From assembly GCF_001510665.1 (NCBI RefSeq), contig NZ_LMTI01000001.1:623402-687401 (forward strand): 64,000 nucleotides of DNA, read 5' to 3'. The notes beneath the pieces were generated by a model, which was not told the origin of the DNA, made no database searches, and saw only the letters and a program-made list of their open reading frames with translations. This stretch comes from Bacillus sp. FJAT-27445. GTDB taxonomy: Bacteria > Bacillota > Bacilli > Bacillales > Cytobacillaceae. How positions within the stretch are numbered: the first letter of the stretch is position 1; every line of letters starts with the position of its first letter. Of this stretch, positions 1-7,998 are shown piece after piece. The position numbers were made by a program, and so were the translations under genes.

Positions 1-53
1 GTTGTGATTTAGGTTCTACTTCGTTCTCAATGTGGTAAAACCCCATTTATATC

Positions 54-95
54 AACAAAAACAAGCAGTCAAATTCAGGTGCGAATTGGACTGCT
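54..95 (-). terminator. Rho-independent terminator after the nfo operon
   Basis: Read on the minus strand, a hairpin pairs AGCAGTC (rc of 89-95) with GACTGCT (rc of 64-70), extended by AATTC/GAATT, and is followed by TGTTTTTG. It lies about 55 bp past the stop of the 73-aa gene, so it would end the nfo transcript. The first 50 bases of the window hold nothing else I recognise. Confidence 0.75.
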
Positions 96-150
96 AATTA
101 TTATGCAAATTTAGTGGCTCGTCAACTTCACAAACCAGGGTTTTCTACTC

Positions 151-372
151 CTATTCTAAAATAACCCCATCCTGGTAACCGGCCATGAAGCTGCCGAGGG
201 TTTCCTCAAGCGGCCCATTATTTTCCGGTATCTGCACAATGAGTTCATTCCTTTGCTCAACGGCTGTAATCCCAATATTGTCGAACCTGTTAATGCTCAG
301 CTGGACCTTTAGCGCTTCGGCGATATTTTCGGCATCATAGCCATCCTGGATGATATAGCGTACGTTTTTCAT
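151..372 (-). CDS. small conserved-type protein, 73 aa, co-transcribed with nfo
   Basis: I do not recognise the family. The protein is soluble, with no membrane segment or cysteine pair, and its predicted pattern (helix at residues 13-25, strands around 31-36 and 43-48) suggests a small alpha/beta fold. It starts 3 bp after the nfo stop codon, and its ribosome binding site (AAGGAGGATG) lies over the last codons of nfo, so the two are translationally close and share one transcript ending at the terminator at 54-95. In B. subtilis the gene after nfo (yqfS) is yqfT, but I cannot show that this is the same protein. A DNA-repair role would only be guilt by association. Confidence 0.7.
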   Translation of the reverse strand: MKNVRYIIQDGYDAENIAEALKVQLSINRFDNIGITAVEQRNELIVQIPENNGPLEETLGSFMAGYQDGVILE

Positions 373-375
373 TTG

Positions 376-1239
376 TCATCCTCCTTCCTCTCGTGTAGTC
401 TTTGCCGGTTTTGAAGGCGCTAACCGTTTAAGGGCAAGGATTTCTTCTTCGTGTGAAACTCCGAGGTCGGACGGGGTTTCCAGAATAAATGGAATTTCCG
501 AAAACGCAGATATTATTGATTCCATTTGTTCAGGGAGGATTTTACCGCCTCTATAGATATTGGCGTGACGGTCTTTCCGGGAGCCATACGGGTGCATTGA
601 GTTATTGAGATGGATGGCCTTCAAATGCTCCGTATAGCCGAGACCATCAGCTTTTTCTTTGAATGTACGCGTATTTGAACCATCCCACATCCCACTCGCG
701 AACGCATGGCAGGTGTCCAGGCAAAAGCCAATTTTTGCTGGATACCCGCACAGGTTCCTCACTTGGACCAGTTCCTCGAGTTCCGTGCCGAGTGCCGCTA
801 GCTTTCCCGCGTTGTTTTCAAGTAGAAGAAGGCAGCCGCCATTCCAATTTTCAAGGATTGCATTTAGCATTTCAAGCATGAGGTGATAGCTTGCGAGTGG
901 ATCTTCTTCGCTGACGCGGCTCCCGAAATGGACAACAATTCCAGCTGAACCGCATGCATCCGCGATGGTGAGATCGTTCAGGATTGAGGCTATGTTCAGC
1001 TCTTTTTTGGAGGGAGAAGGGGTGATGCTCGTTGGATAAGGAGTATGGGCAATCGAAAAAAGACCGTTCTCTTCACAAAATCGCCGGCAGCTTTCCGCGT
1101 CAGCAAGGTCAAACTTCTTCACTGAAAGGCTCCGGGGATTTTTCGGGAAGTACTGGTACGCCTGGGCGCCAATTTGCTTTGCATGCTTGGCGGCGGAAAG
1201 ATAACCGCCTCTTATGCTCACATGGCAGCCGAACTTCAT
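376..1239 (-). CDS. nfo: Endonuclease IV (AP endonuclease, Nfo/YqfS)
   Basis: Cleaves DNA 5' of abasic sites and removes blocked 3' ends during base-excision repair; TIM-barrel enzyme with three zinc ions. Counting from the upstream ATG at 1251, all nine metal ligands of the family are present: H69, H108, E145, D179, H182, H214, D227, H229 and E258, in motifs such as LLLENNAGK, FCLDTCHAFASG and HLNNS. I place the start at 1239 (MKFGCHVSI), because AAGGAAGG touches the ATG at 1251 and leaves it no spacer; the distance to 1239 is about 12 nt, slightly long. The length (287 aa) is normal. The basic, proline-containing tail after about residue 270 is not part of the core. Downstream, the 73-aa gene follows after 3 bp. 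Confidence 0.95.
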   Translation of the reverse strand: MKFGCHVSIRGGYLSAAKHAKQIGAQAYQYFPKNPRSLSVKKFDLADAESCRRFCEENGLFSIAHTPYPTSITPSPSKKELNIASILNDLTIADACGSAGIVVHFGSRVSEEDPLASYHLMLEMLNAILENWNGGCLLLLENNAGKLAALGTELEELVQVRNLCGYPAKIGFCLDTCHAFASGMWDGSNTRTFKEKADGLGYTEHLKAIHLNNSMHPYGSRKDRHANIYRGGKILPEQMESIISAFSEIPFILETPSDLGVSHEEEILALKRLAPSKPAKTTREEGG

Positions 1240-1390
1240 TTCGAGCCACATCCTTCCTTTTTGATTAGCGTTCAGCAGAAGGGAGGTTTCTATTCGTATT
1301 CAAGACCGTGAATAGCTCCAATGTTGGCTGCGTACCGGATAATCGGACCAGGAATTAGAGCGCCGGAACGGTATCCCGAACATAGGAATC

Positions 1391-1488
1391 TTCGGACTTA
1401 TGACCGCTGGTTTTTCGAAAAGCTGTCCGAACTTGGGGCATATTCGGACTCATGACAGCTTGTTTTTTGAAAAGCTGTCCGAACTTGG
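1391..1488. repeat. Two 46-bp palindromic-ended repeats, 52-bp spacing
   Basis: Units at 1391-1436 and 1443-1488 match at 42 of 46 positions. Each begins TTCGGACT and carries CTGTCCGAACTTGG at its end, so each unit has inverted termini (TTCGGAC/GTCCGAA). The rest of the 1240-1600 gap contains a weaker duplicated motif, GGTACACT.CCGT.GGATT (1497-1514 and 1556-1573), and no gene that I can support. Confidence 0.85.
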
Positions 1489-1600
1489 CTCAGATTGGTA
1501 CACTCCCGTAGGATTGGCACTCGGAAGGAAAGCGAATAGGGCCCACCCCTAAAGGGTACACTACCGTGGGATTAACAGTTACCAGGAAAGGGGATTGAAG

Positions 1601-1891
1601 ATGAAGGAAATTTTGCAGCAGGTGAAAAAAGAAATGGAAAAGGCGTTTGACCACCCTGAAATGCACAATTTAGATGAGAGTATTGCCAAGCTCCGTTCCG
1701 CTCTTGAGCAGCACGGCGATAAAGGGACGATGATAGAAGATGCGATTACGTCACTCACCCAGGCGAGGAATGCGGCTGCAGAACTCGAGCATGCCGGAAC
1801 TATTTCGTCTTCGGCGGCTTTCGGGGAAGCATTCAATGCATTGGATCAGGCAATTGAGTCCTATATTGACCCAAACAACGATCCATATTAA
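1601..1891 (+). CDS. hypothetical helical protein, 96 aa
   Basis: Unknown function. The protein is almost wholly helical and charged: residues 1-45 and 50-90 form two long amphipathic helices with heptad-like spacing, without membrane segments, cysteines or a signal peptide. A start at TTG 1595 would sit right on the AGGAAAGGGG ribosome binding site, whereas ATG 1601 is 7 nt from it, so I use 1601. It is a single-gene unit bounded by repeats upstream and a strong bidirectional terminator downstream. A small coiled-coil adaptor or a spore-related protein would fit, but nothing in the sequence decides this. Confidence 0.75.
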   Translation: MKEILQQVKKEMEKAFDHPEMHNLDESIAKLRSALEQHGDKGTMIEDAITSLTQARNAAAELEHAGTISSSAAFGEAFNALDQAIESYIDPNNDPY

Positions 1892-1896
1892 AAGAC

Positions 1897-1923
1897 AAAA
1901 AGCAACCGCTGTGGTTGCTTTTT
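1897..1923. terminator. Bidirectional terminator
   Basis: Perfect 11-bp stem AAAAAGCAACC/GGTTGCTTTTT with a 5-nt loop lies between two convergent genes and serves both. Confidence 0.9.
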
Positions 1924-1927
1924 AATT

Positions 1928-2719
1928 TTAGGCAATGAACCGGCATTTTGGGTAGTTTGAGCAACCTTTGAATGAGCCGCCTTTTCCGTTTCGGGTGACA
2001 AGATGGCCGCCGCAGCGTGGGCAAATATTGTTGGCGATTTGCAATTTCCTCTCTTGCAAGTTGTTTTTTATTTCACTTATGTGGTTTTCGCTCTGAATTT
2101 TTCGGGCCTGCTTGTCACGTATGTATAATTTTGTTAAAAGGAGCTTGATTTTTTCCTGCCGAAATTTTGTGACTGGATTTGCAGCGGGTTTCGCTTCAAT
2201 CAGATAAAGAAGATCCCTTAATTGTACAACATCCGCATTTTTGAAAGGATTCTTTAACTTTAATGTGGCATTATGGCAGAAGACAACAACGGAATAATAG
2301 GGGACATTGGCCGCCGCTTCTCCGAGATAATCCTGTATTGCTTTGATATGGCCGTAATTTTGCCAGATTGGGTTTGGGAAATATGTACGGTGCTTAAATT
2401 TGATGATAGTCCAGGTGGGGTTGTTTTCCGAACCGACAATCCATCCGTTATAGTTCTTTGTTTCAATGACAAATATCCCTTTGCTGCTCAACAGCACATG
2501 GTCTACTTGGCTCGTTTGTCCATTTTCTTTTGGGATATAAAGATCATTTAGGACGACATTGGTTTCCGGATCAAGAGTTTGCAGTAGCCTGATAACTTGT
2601 TTTTCACCCATTCTCCCCTTAAAAAAAGCGGGATTGAAGAGAAGATCTCGGAAAATATCAAAAATTTCGGCAAGGAACGCGGCCACAAAAACAACTCCCA
2701 TTTTACCTTTATAGGACAA
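1928..2719 (-). CDS. NERD-domain protein with C-terminal topoisomerase-type zinc finger
   Basis: A membrane-tethered nuclease-related protein. Residues 7-26 form a hydrophobic N-terminal anchor (VVFVAAFLAEIF). The NERD domain covers roughly 38-150, with the restriction-endonuclease-like residues in QVDHVLL (Asp) and VIETKNY (Glu-x-Lys). Residues 234-258 hold a four-cysteine finger (CPRCGG and GCSNYPKC) of the type at the C terminus of bacterial topoisomerase I, which binds single-stranded DNA. The combination suggests DNA processing, but no substrate is known for NERD proteins. The length (263 aa) is usual for this architecture. It stands alone; its tail faces the terminator at 1897-1923. Confidence 0.9.
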   Translation of the reverse strand: MSYKGKMGVVFVAAFLAEIFDIFRDLLFNPAFFKGRMGEKQVIRLLQTLDPETNVVLNDLYIPKENGQTSQVDHVLLSSKGIFVIETKNYNGWIVGSENNPTWTIIKFKHRTYFPNPIWQNYGHIKAIQDYLGEAAANVPYYSVVVFCHNATLKLKNPFKNADVVQLRDLLYLIEAKPAANPVTKFRQEKIKLLLTKLYIRDKQARKIQSENHISEIKNNLQERKLQIANNICPRCGGHLVTRNGKGGSFKGCSNYPKCRFIA

Positions 2720-2862
2720 TTATACCATATTTAGACAATTGAATAAGACGAAATTTGCACAAAGGAACCAAAAGCCCGGGTAAGTGAAAATAAATAGGAA
2801 AAACCCGTCTCTGCTGTCAACTATCCTAGGTATTTTTTGAACAAACGGCACCCGGAGAGACA

Positions 2863-2967
2863 AATTCGGGTTCACTTCTTCGGATATCGCCAACTTTTTG
2901 AATTTTATCGCTAACTTCTTCAATTATATCCCCGAATTTTTCAGATATATCGAGAACTGTCACTTTT
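2863..2967. repeat. Tandem array, 21-bp period (ATATCG type)
   Basis: The motif (A/T)TATC(G/C) recurs at 2884, 2905, 2926 and 2947, exactly 21 bp apart, with a weaker unit before it at 2863. Unit consensus is close to ATATCGCCAACTTTTTCAAT. No spacers are present. It lies upstream of the NERD gene. Confidence 0.85.
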
Positions 2968-3282
2968 TATGCCCCCGGTTGGATAGCACTTTTTAATTAA
3001 ATAGAATGGTCTTTTGCTACCAAACTAGAAAGCTCTATGCTGCTGAAATCTAACGGGTTTGGATTAGGAGTACATTTAGAGCATCAATCTTTGGTCCAAA
3101 TCGCATATGATTTGGATCTCTTATTTTTGTTGATATAATATGCTTTTTTACATTTATATTTCGAATTTCAATCTTAATAGCAACTTATGTCAAAAGGACC
3201 TGAAAAAGGATGTTTTTTGATTTAGGAAATCCACTTTTATGATAGTATGAGAATAGGAATTTTCTTACAAAGGAGAACGGAT
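2968..3282. other. AT-rich intergenic stretch, no gene seen
   Basis: This stretch follows the 21-bp array and runs up to the GNAT start. I find no open frame with a ribosome binding site on either strand and no stable hairpin. The last 40 bases carry the AAAGGAGA ribosome binding site of the next gene. Confidence 0.6.
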
Positions 3283-3744
3283 ATGAATATCAGTCGAACA
3301 AACGATTTTGAATTAGTGGCTAAATTGAATAAATATGTTCACGATTTACACGCGAATTTATACCCTGAGTATTTCAAAGAATATAATTTTGAGGAAATTA
3401 AGATTTTCTTTCAAAAGATTATTGATAAAGAGGAATTCTATTTCCTTCTGTTGGAGGACGATGACCAATCTTTAGGTTATGCTTGGATTGAGTTAAGAAA
3501 TTATCCCGATAATGCCTTTAAAAAATCATATAAATCGGTATATGTGCATCAAATAAGTATCGTGGAGAGCCAAAGAAAAAAAGGATACGGTTCTGAATTG
3601 ATGAACAAAATTACGGATATTGCAAAAGAAAACGGCATTAATAAGATTGAATTAGACTATTGGTTCAAAAACGAAATAGCAAAGAACTTTTATAAGAAGA
3701 ATGAATTTGTGAAATATCGAGAGTTTGTCTACAAAGACATTTAA
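3283..3744 (+). CDS. GNAT family N-acetyltransferase
   Basis: Transfers an acetyl group from acetyl-CoA to an amine; substrate unknown. The acetyl-CoA pyrophosphate loop is visible as QRKKGYGSEL around residues 103-112, preceded by the strand VYVHQISIV, and the C-terminal FYKKNEFVKYREFVY is the typical motif B region. I start at ATG 3283 rather than 3247 because AAAGGAGA lies 7-8 nt upstream. Length 153 aa is normal. Base composition is more AT-rich than its neighbours, which hints at later acquisition but is weak evidence. It is monocistronic, ending at the terminator at 3778-3806. Confidence 0.88.
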   Translation: MNISRTNDFELVAKLNKYVHDLHANLYPEYFKEYNFEEIKIFFQKIIDKEEFYFLLLEDDDQSLGYAWIELRNYPDNAFKKSYKSVYVHQISIVESQRKKGYGSELMNKITDIAKENGINKIELDYWFKNEIAKNFYKKNEFVKYREFVYKDI

Positions 3745-3777
3745 TTCTAATGCTAATTCATTTGTTAAAGGATAAAT

Positions 3778-3806
3778 AAAGGAGGTGCGAATTGCACCTC
3801 TTTCTT
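3778..3806 (+). terminator. Terminator after GNAT
   Basis: GAGGTGC/GCACCTC stem with a 5-nt loop (3782-3800), followed by TTTCTT. Confidence 0.8.
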
Positions 3807-3981
3807 AATGCCTAATTAAAGTTTTGCACTTCTAAACCGAACCCGTTAAACGATAGCCAGGCAGCTTTCCTTCCGTCCTATTTTAAAAATACCATGACCT
3901 TTAAAAACCGGACTTCAAAAATCTTTTCCTTGGAGGATATTAGCCGCCTCACTCTTAAGCCATCCCACAGGAATAAGAAGA

Positions 3982-4001
3982 GGACTCCAATTATGGAGTC
4001 C
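3982..4001 (-). terminator. Probable terminator after uppP
   Basis: GGACTCC/GGAGTCC inverted repeat lies 16 bp past the uppP stop (minus direction); the following tract is only moderately T-rich. Confidence 0.55.
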
Positions 4002-4016
4002 CGGTTATTTTATCTT

Positions 4017-4844
4017 TTAAAAATAAAGAACATAAATCACGACTGCGATTACGATCCTGTAAATCGCGAACGGAACAAGTTTAATCCGGTTGATCAGCTT
4101 CAGGAAGAAACGGATCGAGATGAGTGCCACAACAAAAGCGGCAAGAAAGCCGACAATGAAAAACGGAAGCGCATCAAGGCTAAAGTATTCCCAGTTTTTC
4201 AATAGGGAGATTCCGCTCGCTCCCATCATGATAGGGACTGCCATGATGAAGGTAAAGTCAGATGCAGCACGGTGGCTCATCCCAAGCAGGACACCGCCCG
4301 CAATGGTTGAACCTGAGCGGGAGAATCCCGGCCAAAGTCCGAAGCACTGAAAAACACCGATTCCGAACGCTTGCTTGTAGCCGACCTGGTCGACTGTTTC
4401 CACTTTTGGCGTCTTTGGTCGGATAAAGTCCGCAATTAGCATCAGCACAGCACCAAGTACCAACCCGACAACGACTGTTTTTACCGAGAAAAGGTGCTCA
4501 TCGATGTAATCCTCAAACAGTAGGCCAGTAATTCCCGCAGGCAGCAAGCCGACGAATATTTTCAGAAGGCTTAAGCTTTCGCCGGTATCCTTGTCGGTTG
4601 TTTTTTTGGCAAGACCAAGCAGCCCTAAAATACGGTCCTTGAAGACAATGACGACCGCAAGGATTGAACCCAGCTGAATGACAACTTTAAAAGTGTTGGC
4701 CACCGGCGGAGAAAAAAGCTCTTTAGAATGCAGCAGCAAGTCATCGACCAAAATCATATGCCCTGTCGATGAGACAGGCGCAAACTCCGTTAATCCTTCA
4801 ACAATCCCAAGTATCAGTGCAACGAAAAATTCCCACAAATCCAT
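4017..4844 (-). CDS. uppP: Undecaprenyl-diphosphatase (UppP/BacA)
   Basis: Integral membrane enzyme that dephosphorylates undecaprenyl diphosphate to recycle the lipid carrier for peptidoglycan and wall-polymer synthesis; overproduction gives bacitracin resistance. Both family signatures are present: EGLTEFAPVSSTGH near residues 16-29 and PGFSRSGSTIAGG near 173-185, which carry the catalytic Glu, Ser/His and Arg residues. The chain is 275 aa with about eight hydrophobic helices, as expected. The gene is monocistronic and divergent from the 204-aa gene at 5056. Bacilli often carry several UppP or PAP2-type copies, so this may not be the only carrier phosphatase. Confidence 0.95.
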   Translation of the reverse strand: MDLWEFFVALILGIVEGLTEFAPVSSTGHMILVDDLLLHSKELFSPPVANTFKVVIQLGSILAVVIVFKDRILGLLGLAKKTTDKDTGESLSLLKIFVGLLPAGITGLLFEDYIDEHLFSVKTVVVGLVLGAVLMLIADFIRPKTPKVETVDQVGYKQAFGIGVFQCFGLWPGFSRSGSTIAGGVLLGMSHRAASDFTFIMAVPIMMGASGISLLKNWEYFSLDALPFFIVGFLAAFVVALISIRFFLKLINRIKLVPFAIYRIVIAVVIYVLYF

Positions 4845-5055
4845 AACATAAACTCCAATTCTAGCTGTTTTTAGTTTGCCTAAGAGTAAATGATAAAGGA
4901 ATTTAGGAAAACAGACAAGGAAAAGGGGTATGAAAAATAATAATGTTTACATAACCTGGTTATAGTAAATCAACTCTTAAATCCTTCACTTTCCAAAAAT
5001 GAATATGGTAAAGTAACATAAAGGAAGGCTTGGCTGTTTTTAGGAGGTAAAAGAG

Positions 5056-5670
5056 ATGGTGCTATGGTATCTTGGATTATTCATTGTTGCATTTTTACTT
5101 GGAATGGGGGACGTTTCACCGCTCATAACTTTTTTTGCCGTTGCCCTGTACATAATTATAAGCATTCCATTTATCATGCCGCTGATCTGGAGTAAGAATC
5201 CGGCAAAAATGCTGGACTATTTGCGAAAGTCGCGAAGTCCTTATTACAAGTTTCTATATTTATTTTTTAGTGAAGAATATGAACCGGCCGAAAAAATTGC
5301 TCGAGCTATGCGTCCTGGGAAAATTAAGGATATGGCTTTGGCGATGCTTTACCTGAAACAAAAGCAATTTGCGGAGGCAAAAGAAATTCTGGCGGGAATG
5401 AAAGAGGGCACTTTTAAAAATTATTACTTTGCGGTGATAGCCCTGGAGGAAGGGGATCATTCGGAATTCGTTAGGCTTAAGGAAAAAGTTAGTGATTCCG
5501 ATTACCGAAGATGGCTTGATATTGAAGAACTCGCCTATCAACGAAAATTCGCTGAAGCCATTTCAATGATGGATGCCGATATTTCCAGGCTGAAAGGCAT
5601 AAAGCTTTTATCGGCCATAAAATATAGGGAAGAGCTTATAAAGCGTGAAAGCGGAGAAGGAGAGTGCTGA
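5056..5670 (+). CDS. membrane-anchored TPR-like protein, 204 aa
   Basis: Unrecognised family. Residues 1-48 form two hydrophobic segments with a short turn between them. The remaining 150 residues are helical and cytosolic by charge, and resemble degenerate tetratricopeptide pairs: AEKIARAMRPG.IKDMALAMLYLKQKQFAEAKEIL, then a second helix pair ending in the C-terminal region. Ribosome binding site AGGAGG is 8 nt before ATG 5056. The next gene starts 1 bp after the stop codon, so the two are translationally coupled. A scaffold role at the membrane is possible but unproven. Confidence 0.78.
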   Translation: MVLWYLGLFIVAFLLGMGDVSPLITFFAVALYIIISIPFIMPLIWSKNPAKMLDYLRKSRSPYYKFLYLFFSEEYEPAEKIARAMRPGKIKDMALAMLYLKQKQFAEAKEILAGMKEGTFKNYYFAVIALEEGDHSEFVRLKEKVSDSDYRRWLDIEELAYQRKFAEAISMMDADISRLKGIKLLSAIKYREELIKRESGEGEC

Positions 5671-5671
5671 A

Positions 5672-6058
5672 ATGGCAGGCTTTGGGGGAGAATCATTTAT
5701 GTTCGAGATGGTACCGATCTTTATTTCCGCAATTTTTGTAATTGTAATCGGGTTTATACTCGTTTCGGTCGTTAAAGGTGTAGGGCAATGGTCGAACAAT
5801 AACAAGCAGCCCCGCCTTACCGTTAAAGCGGTGGTGGTGGCAAAACGGACAAAGGTTAGTGGTGGATCCGGGGAATCTTCTGCAAGTACCTGGTATTATG
5901 TAACTTTTGAGGTCGAGAGTGGAGACCGGATGGAAATGCATGTTGGCGGAGCGGAATACGGGCAGCTTGCGGAAGGAGATGTCGGGGACCTGACATTCCA
6001 GGGTACCCGCTACCACGGATTTACCCGTACAAATGGACTGGCGGCAAAAGACTTTTAA
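5672..6058 (+). CDS. DUF2500 family membrane protein
   Basis: Small membrane protein of unknown function found across Firmicutes. A single N-terminal transmembrane helix (about residues 10-35) precedes a beta-rich domain with the family blocks RLTVKAVVVAKRT, WYYVTFEVESGDRMEM and GDVGDLTFQGTRYHGF. I choose ATG 5672: AAGGAGAG is 7 nt upstream, while the longer reading starting at 5645 lies inside the preceding gene. A terminator follows at 6089. The pairing with the upstream TPR-like membrane protein suggests a joint role, which cannot be named. Confidence 0.88.
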   Translation: MAGFGGESFMFEMVPIFISAIFVIVIGFILVSVVKGVGQWSNNNKQPRLTVKAVVVAKRTKVSGGSGESSASTWYYVTFEVESGDRMEMHVGGAEYGQLAEGDVGDLTFQGTRYHGFTRTNGLAAKDF

Positions 6059-6088
6059 TATTTATATATAATCCATGATTCCCCTTTT

Positions 6089-6127
6089 GAAGACCGTTTT
6101 AGTATTGCCTCCATCAAAACGGTCTTC
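6089..6127 (+). terminator. Terminator after the DUF2500 gene
   Basis: Perfect 12-bp stem GAAGACCGTTTT/AAAACGGTCTTC with a 15-nt loop. The remainder of the gap to 6369 holds no gene that I can support. Confidence 0.8.
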
Positions 6128-6369
6128 ATCACTCAAGAACGAAGCCACCAAAAAAACCCTTTAATTCACTTGATGTCCCTATTGGTAAATTTTCCCCAAC
6201 TTGAGCTGCTCCACCGGTTTGAATTCACCTGATTTTCCTGGATTCATACTGGCATTTTTCGGACTGATAAATTATACTGAATAGTAGGAATATTGTAAAT
6301 TGATATGCTTCATTATATGTATTAAAACACGGCCAGCGTGGAAAGGTAAGTGAACAAGGAGGGAAGCAT

Positions 6370-6516
6370 ATGGAAACAAAACCAATTCACTTTGATGGAA
6401 GCGTGCATCCTCAGGGAGAGGAAGAGGACCAGGCCCTTTCACAGCCCTTTGTGTTAACGGATGAAGCCAGAATGAATATTGGAAAGAATCCGTATTCACT
6501 CGACATGGGAGAATAA
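6370..6516 (+). CDS. small hypothetical protein, 48 aa
   Basis: A short frame from ATG 6370 to TAA 6514-6516 with a very strong ribosome binding site (AGGAGGGAAG) 6 nt upstream. The product begins METKPIHFDGSVHP and ends NIGKNPYSLDMGE; it is acidic (GEEEDQ in the middle), hydrophilic and without cysteines. The codon use resembles its neighbours. I do not recognise a family. It precedes the helicase-loader-like gene by 67 bp and may share its transcript. Confidence 0.65.
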   Translation: METKPIHFDGSVHPQGEEEDQALSQPFVLTDEARMNIGKNPYSLDMGE

Positions 6517-6583
6517 GAAAAAGTTGATTTGACTGGCCGCCAGTATGGTTTTAAGGACTATAATACGGGGAGGTATGAACTGG

Positions 6584-6916
6584 ATGGAGAAGCAAGAATT
6601 GATGAAAATTCTAGTGCTGATCGAATCTGTTTATCCTGAGTTTACAGTAAAAAATGAAACAGTGGAGAACTGGTTTGCTGTTTGCCGGGACATGGAGTAC
6701 CCCCATGTGATGAAAAAGCTTTCCGCTCATATAAGGAAAAGCCCTTATCCACCCCTTATGGCTGAAATAGCCGCCTACTGCGATGATGATTTTTTTGCCG
6801 GAGGGAACGGATTGCTTTTAGAAGAGGAAGGCAGGATCCAGTTGAAGCATGACCGCCTGCTTCCAAAAGTGCCTCCGCAAATGGCGTGGCAGAATGAATA
6901 TTTTGTCGGCTTATAA
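6584..6916 (+). CDS. helicase-loader-like protein (phage G40P loader/inhibitor type)
   Basis: The pattern IESVYPEFTVKNETVENWFAV followed by a short helical block and SPYPPLMAEIA resembles the small helicase loaders of Bacillus phage SPP1 (G39P) and chromosomal relatives, which bind a DnaB-like helicase. That is my family reading, not a proven homology. I use ATG 6584 (MEKQEL) because GGGGAGG at 6567-6573 is 10 nt upstream; ATG 6575 would be only 1 nt away. Length 110 aa fits. No other phage gene is nearby, so this is more likely a chromosomal copy than a prophage remnant. Confidence 0.6.
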   Translation: MEKQELMKILVLIESVYPEFTVKNETVENWFAVCRDMEYPHVMKKLSAHIRKSPYPPLMAEIAAYCDDDFFAGGNGLLLEEEGRIQLKHDRLLPKVPPQMAWQNEYFVGL

Positions 6917-6981
6917 AAAATATAGCGGCGCAGCAACGTTTAATCGGCAAGCGTACCACATGAAAACCAATGATAAATACC

Positions 6982-7008
6982 AAAAGCCTGGCTTTTTGCG
7001 GGCTTTTT
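6982..7008 (+). terminator. Terminator
   Basis: AAAAGCC/GGCTTTT stem with a T-rich loop and a trailing T run, 65 bp after the helicase-loader-like gene. Confidence 0.7.
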
Positions 7009-7103
7009 AATTTGATAAGAAATGGCGAATTGTAGCGTTATTTGTTTTCAATTAATTGAATTTTCGATACAATAAGGAGAACATGGCAAATGGGGGAAAA
7101 TTC

Positions 7104-7943
7104 ATGACTTTAAACGAAGAATTGTTCGACTTTTTTATGAGCAAAACATTGCAGCTATCAGAAGATTGGTATGCCATGGTGGATGATAAAGATCCTTCCT
7201 CCGTCTATTCAACAGACAGTCACGGAATCATTGCCGAACTAAAAAGGCAGAACCAGGAATATTTCCTACACTTTTATAAACTGTTTATTGAAGGGGAGGA
7301 CCATCTCCAAGGAGAATTCAGGAAGTGGTCGCAGGACTTAGCTGATGATGGAAAGCACCTGGATACACCTTTGCATTACATCATCCGGGAATACATGAAC
7401 AGCCAAAAGGTAGCTCTTAAGTATATCAATCAATTCATCGAGGAGAACGAAGATCGCGTTCCCATAAAACAGGCGCTTTCCTGGTATGAAACTACCATCA
7501 ATGCGTTTAATCTTTCCATCGCAATCTTTGTTGAAAGCTATCATAAGAACACGATGGTAAGGCTTATGTCGCAAAAAGATTTAATCAACGAACTAAGTTC
7601 TCCGGTCATCAAACTTCAGGGCGATTCGGCACTCTTGCCCCTGATTGGTGATATCGACACAGCAAGGGCTAAAATTATTTTGGAAAACACACTCGTTCAA
7701 TGTGTTGAACAAGGCGTCTCAAGCCTGTGCATTGACCTTTCTGGTGTCGCAATCATGGATACCATGGTCGCCAATGAGCTTTTTGGGCTAATAAAAGCGT
7801 TGAAATTGATTGGCGTCCGCTCAACTATATCGGGAGTTCGCCCGGAAATCGCTCAAACAGCCGTCCAGCTGGGCTTGAAATTCGAGGGTGTCGATTTCCT
7901 GCCGTCACTCTCACAAGCTCTGGATGCGGTAAAGAAATATTAA
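7104..7943 (+). CDS. RsbR-like co-antagonist (N-terminal sensor plus STAS domain)
   Basis: Component of the stressosome type, which senses stress and controls the general stress sigma factor through RsbT release. Residues 1-150 are all-helical, like the non-haem globin fold of RsbR paralogues. Residues about 160-275 are a STAS domain with LCIDLSGVAIMDTMVANEL and GVRPEIAQTAV; the Thr in MDT matches the position phosphorylated by RsbT in RsbR. I place the start at ATG 7104 (MTLNEELF), 6-7 nt after GGGGGA, rather than at 7056 or 7083. Length 279 aa matches RsbR paralogues. No rsbS or rsbT is adjacent, so it would join a stressosome encoded elsewhere. Confidence 0.88.
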   Translation: MTLNEELFDFFMSKTLQLSEDWYAMVDDKDPSSVYSTDSHGIIAELKRQNQEYFLHFYKLFIEGEDHLQGEFRKWSQDLADDGKHLDTPLHYIIREYMNSQKVALKYINQFIEENEDRVPIKQALSWYETTINAFNLSIAIFVESYHKNTMVRLMSQKDLINELSSPVIKLQGDSALLPLIGDIDTARAKIILENTLVQCVEQGVSSLCIDLSGVAIMDTMVANELFGLIKALKLIGVRSTISGVRPEIAQTAVQLGLKFEGVDFLPSLSQALDAVKKY

Positions 7944-7955
7944 GCATACATAAGC

Positions 7956-7994
7956 AAGCCTCCTGTCAAATCCAAACTGGCAGGAGGCTTTTTC
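7956..7994. terminator. Bidirectional terminator
   Basis: AAGCCTCCTG/CAGGAGGCTT stem (7956-7965 with 7981-7990) followed by TTTT. The convergent small gene on the minus strand ends beside it. Confidence 0.85.
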
Positions 7995-7998
7995 ACTA

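Noticed and set aside
1270..1390. Minus-strand tail of a protein (SGALIPGPIIRYAANIG...)
   Set aside because: The frame reads plausibly as the end of a protein, but has no start, no ribosome binding site and runs into the repeat at 1391. Kept only as a possible remnant.
2720..2923. 67-aa minus-strand frame ahead of the NERD gene
   Set aside because: It consists largely of the 21-bp array and has no ribosome binding site.
4929..4964. 11-codon frame after AAGGGGT upstream of 5056
   Set aside because: Far too short to support; no leader-peptide or attenuator structure is seen next to it.
6584..6916. Prophage remnant
   Set aside because: The helicase-loader-like gene is the only phage-type gene, with no integrase, structural genes or att sites nearby.
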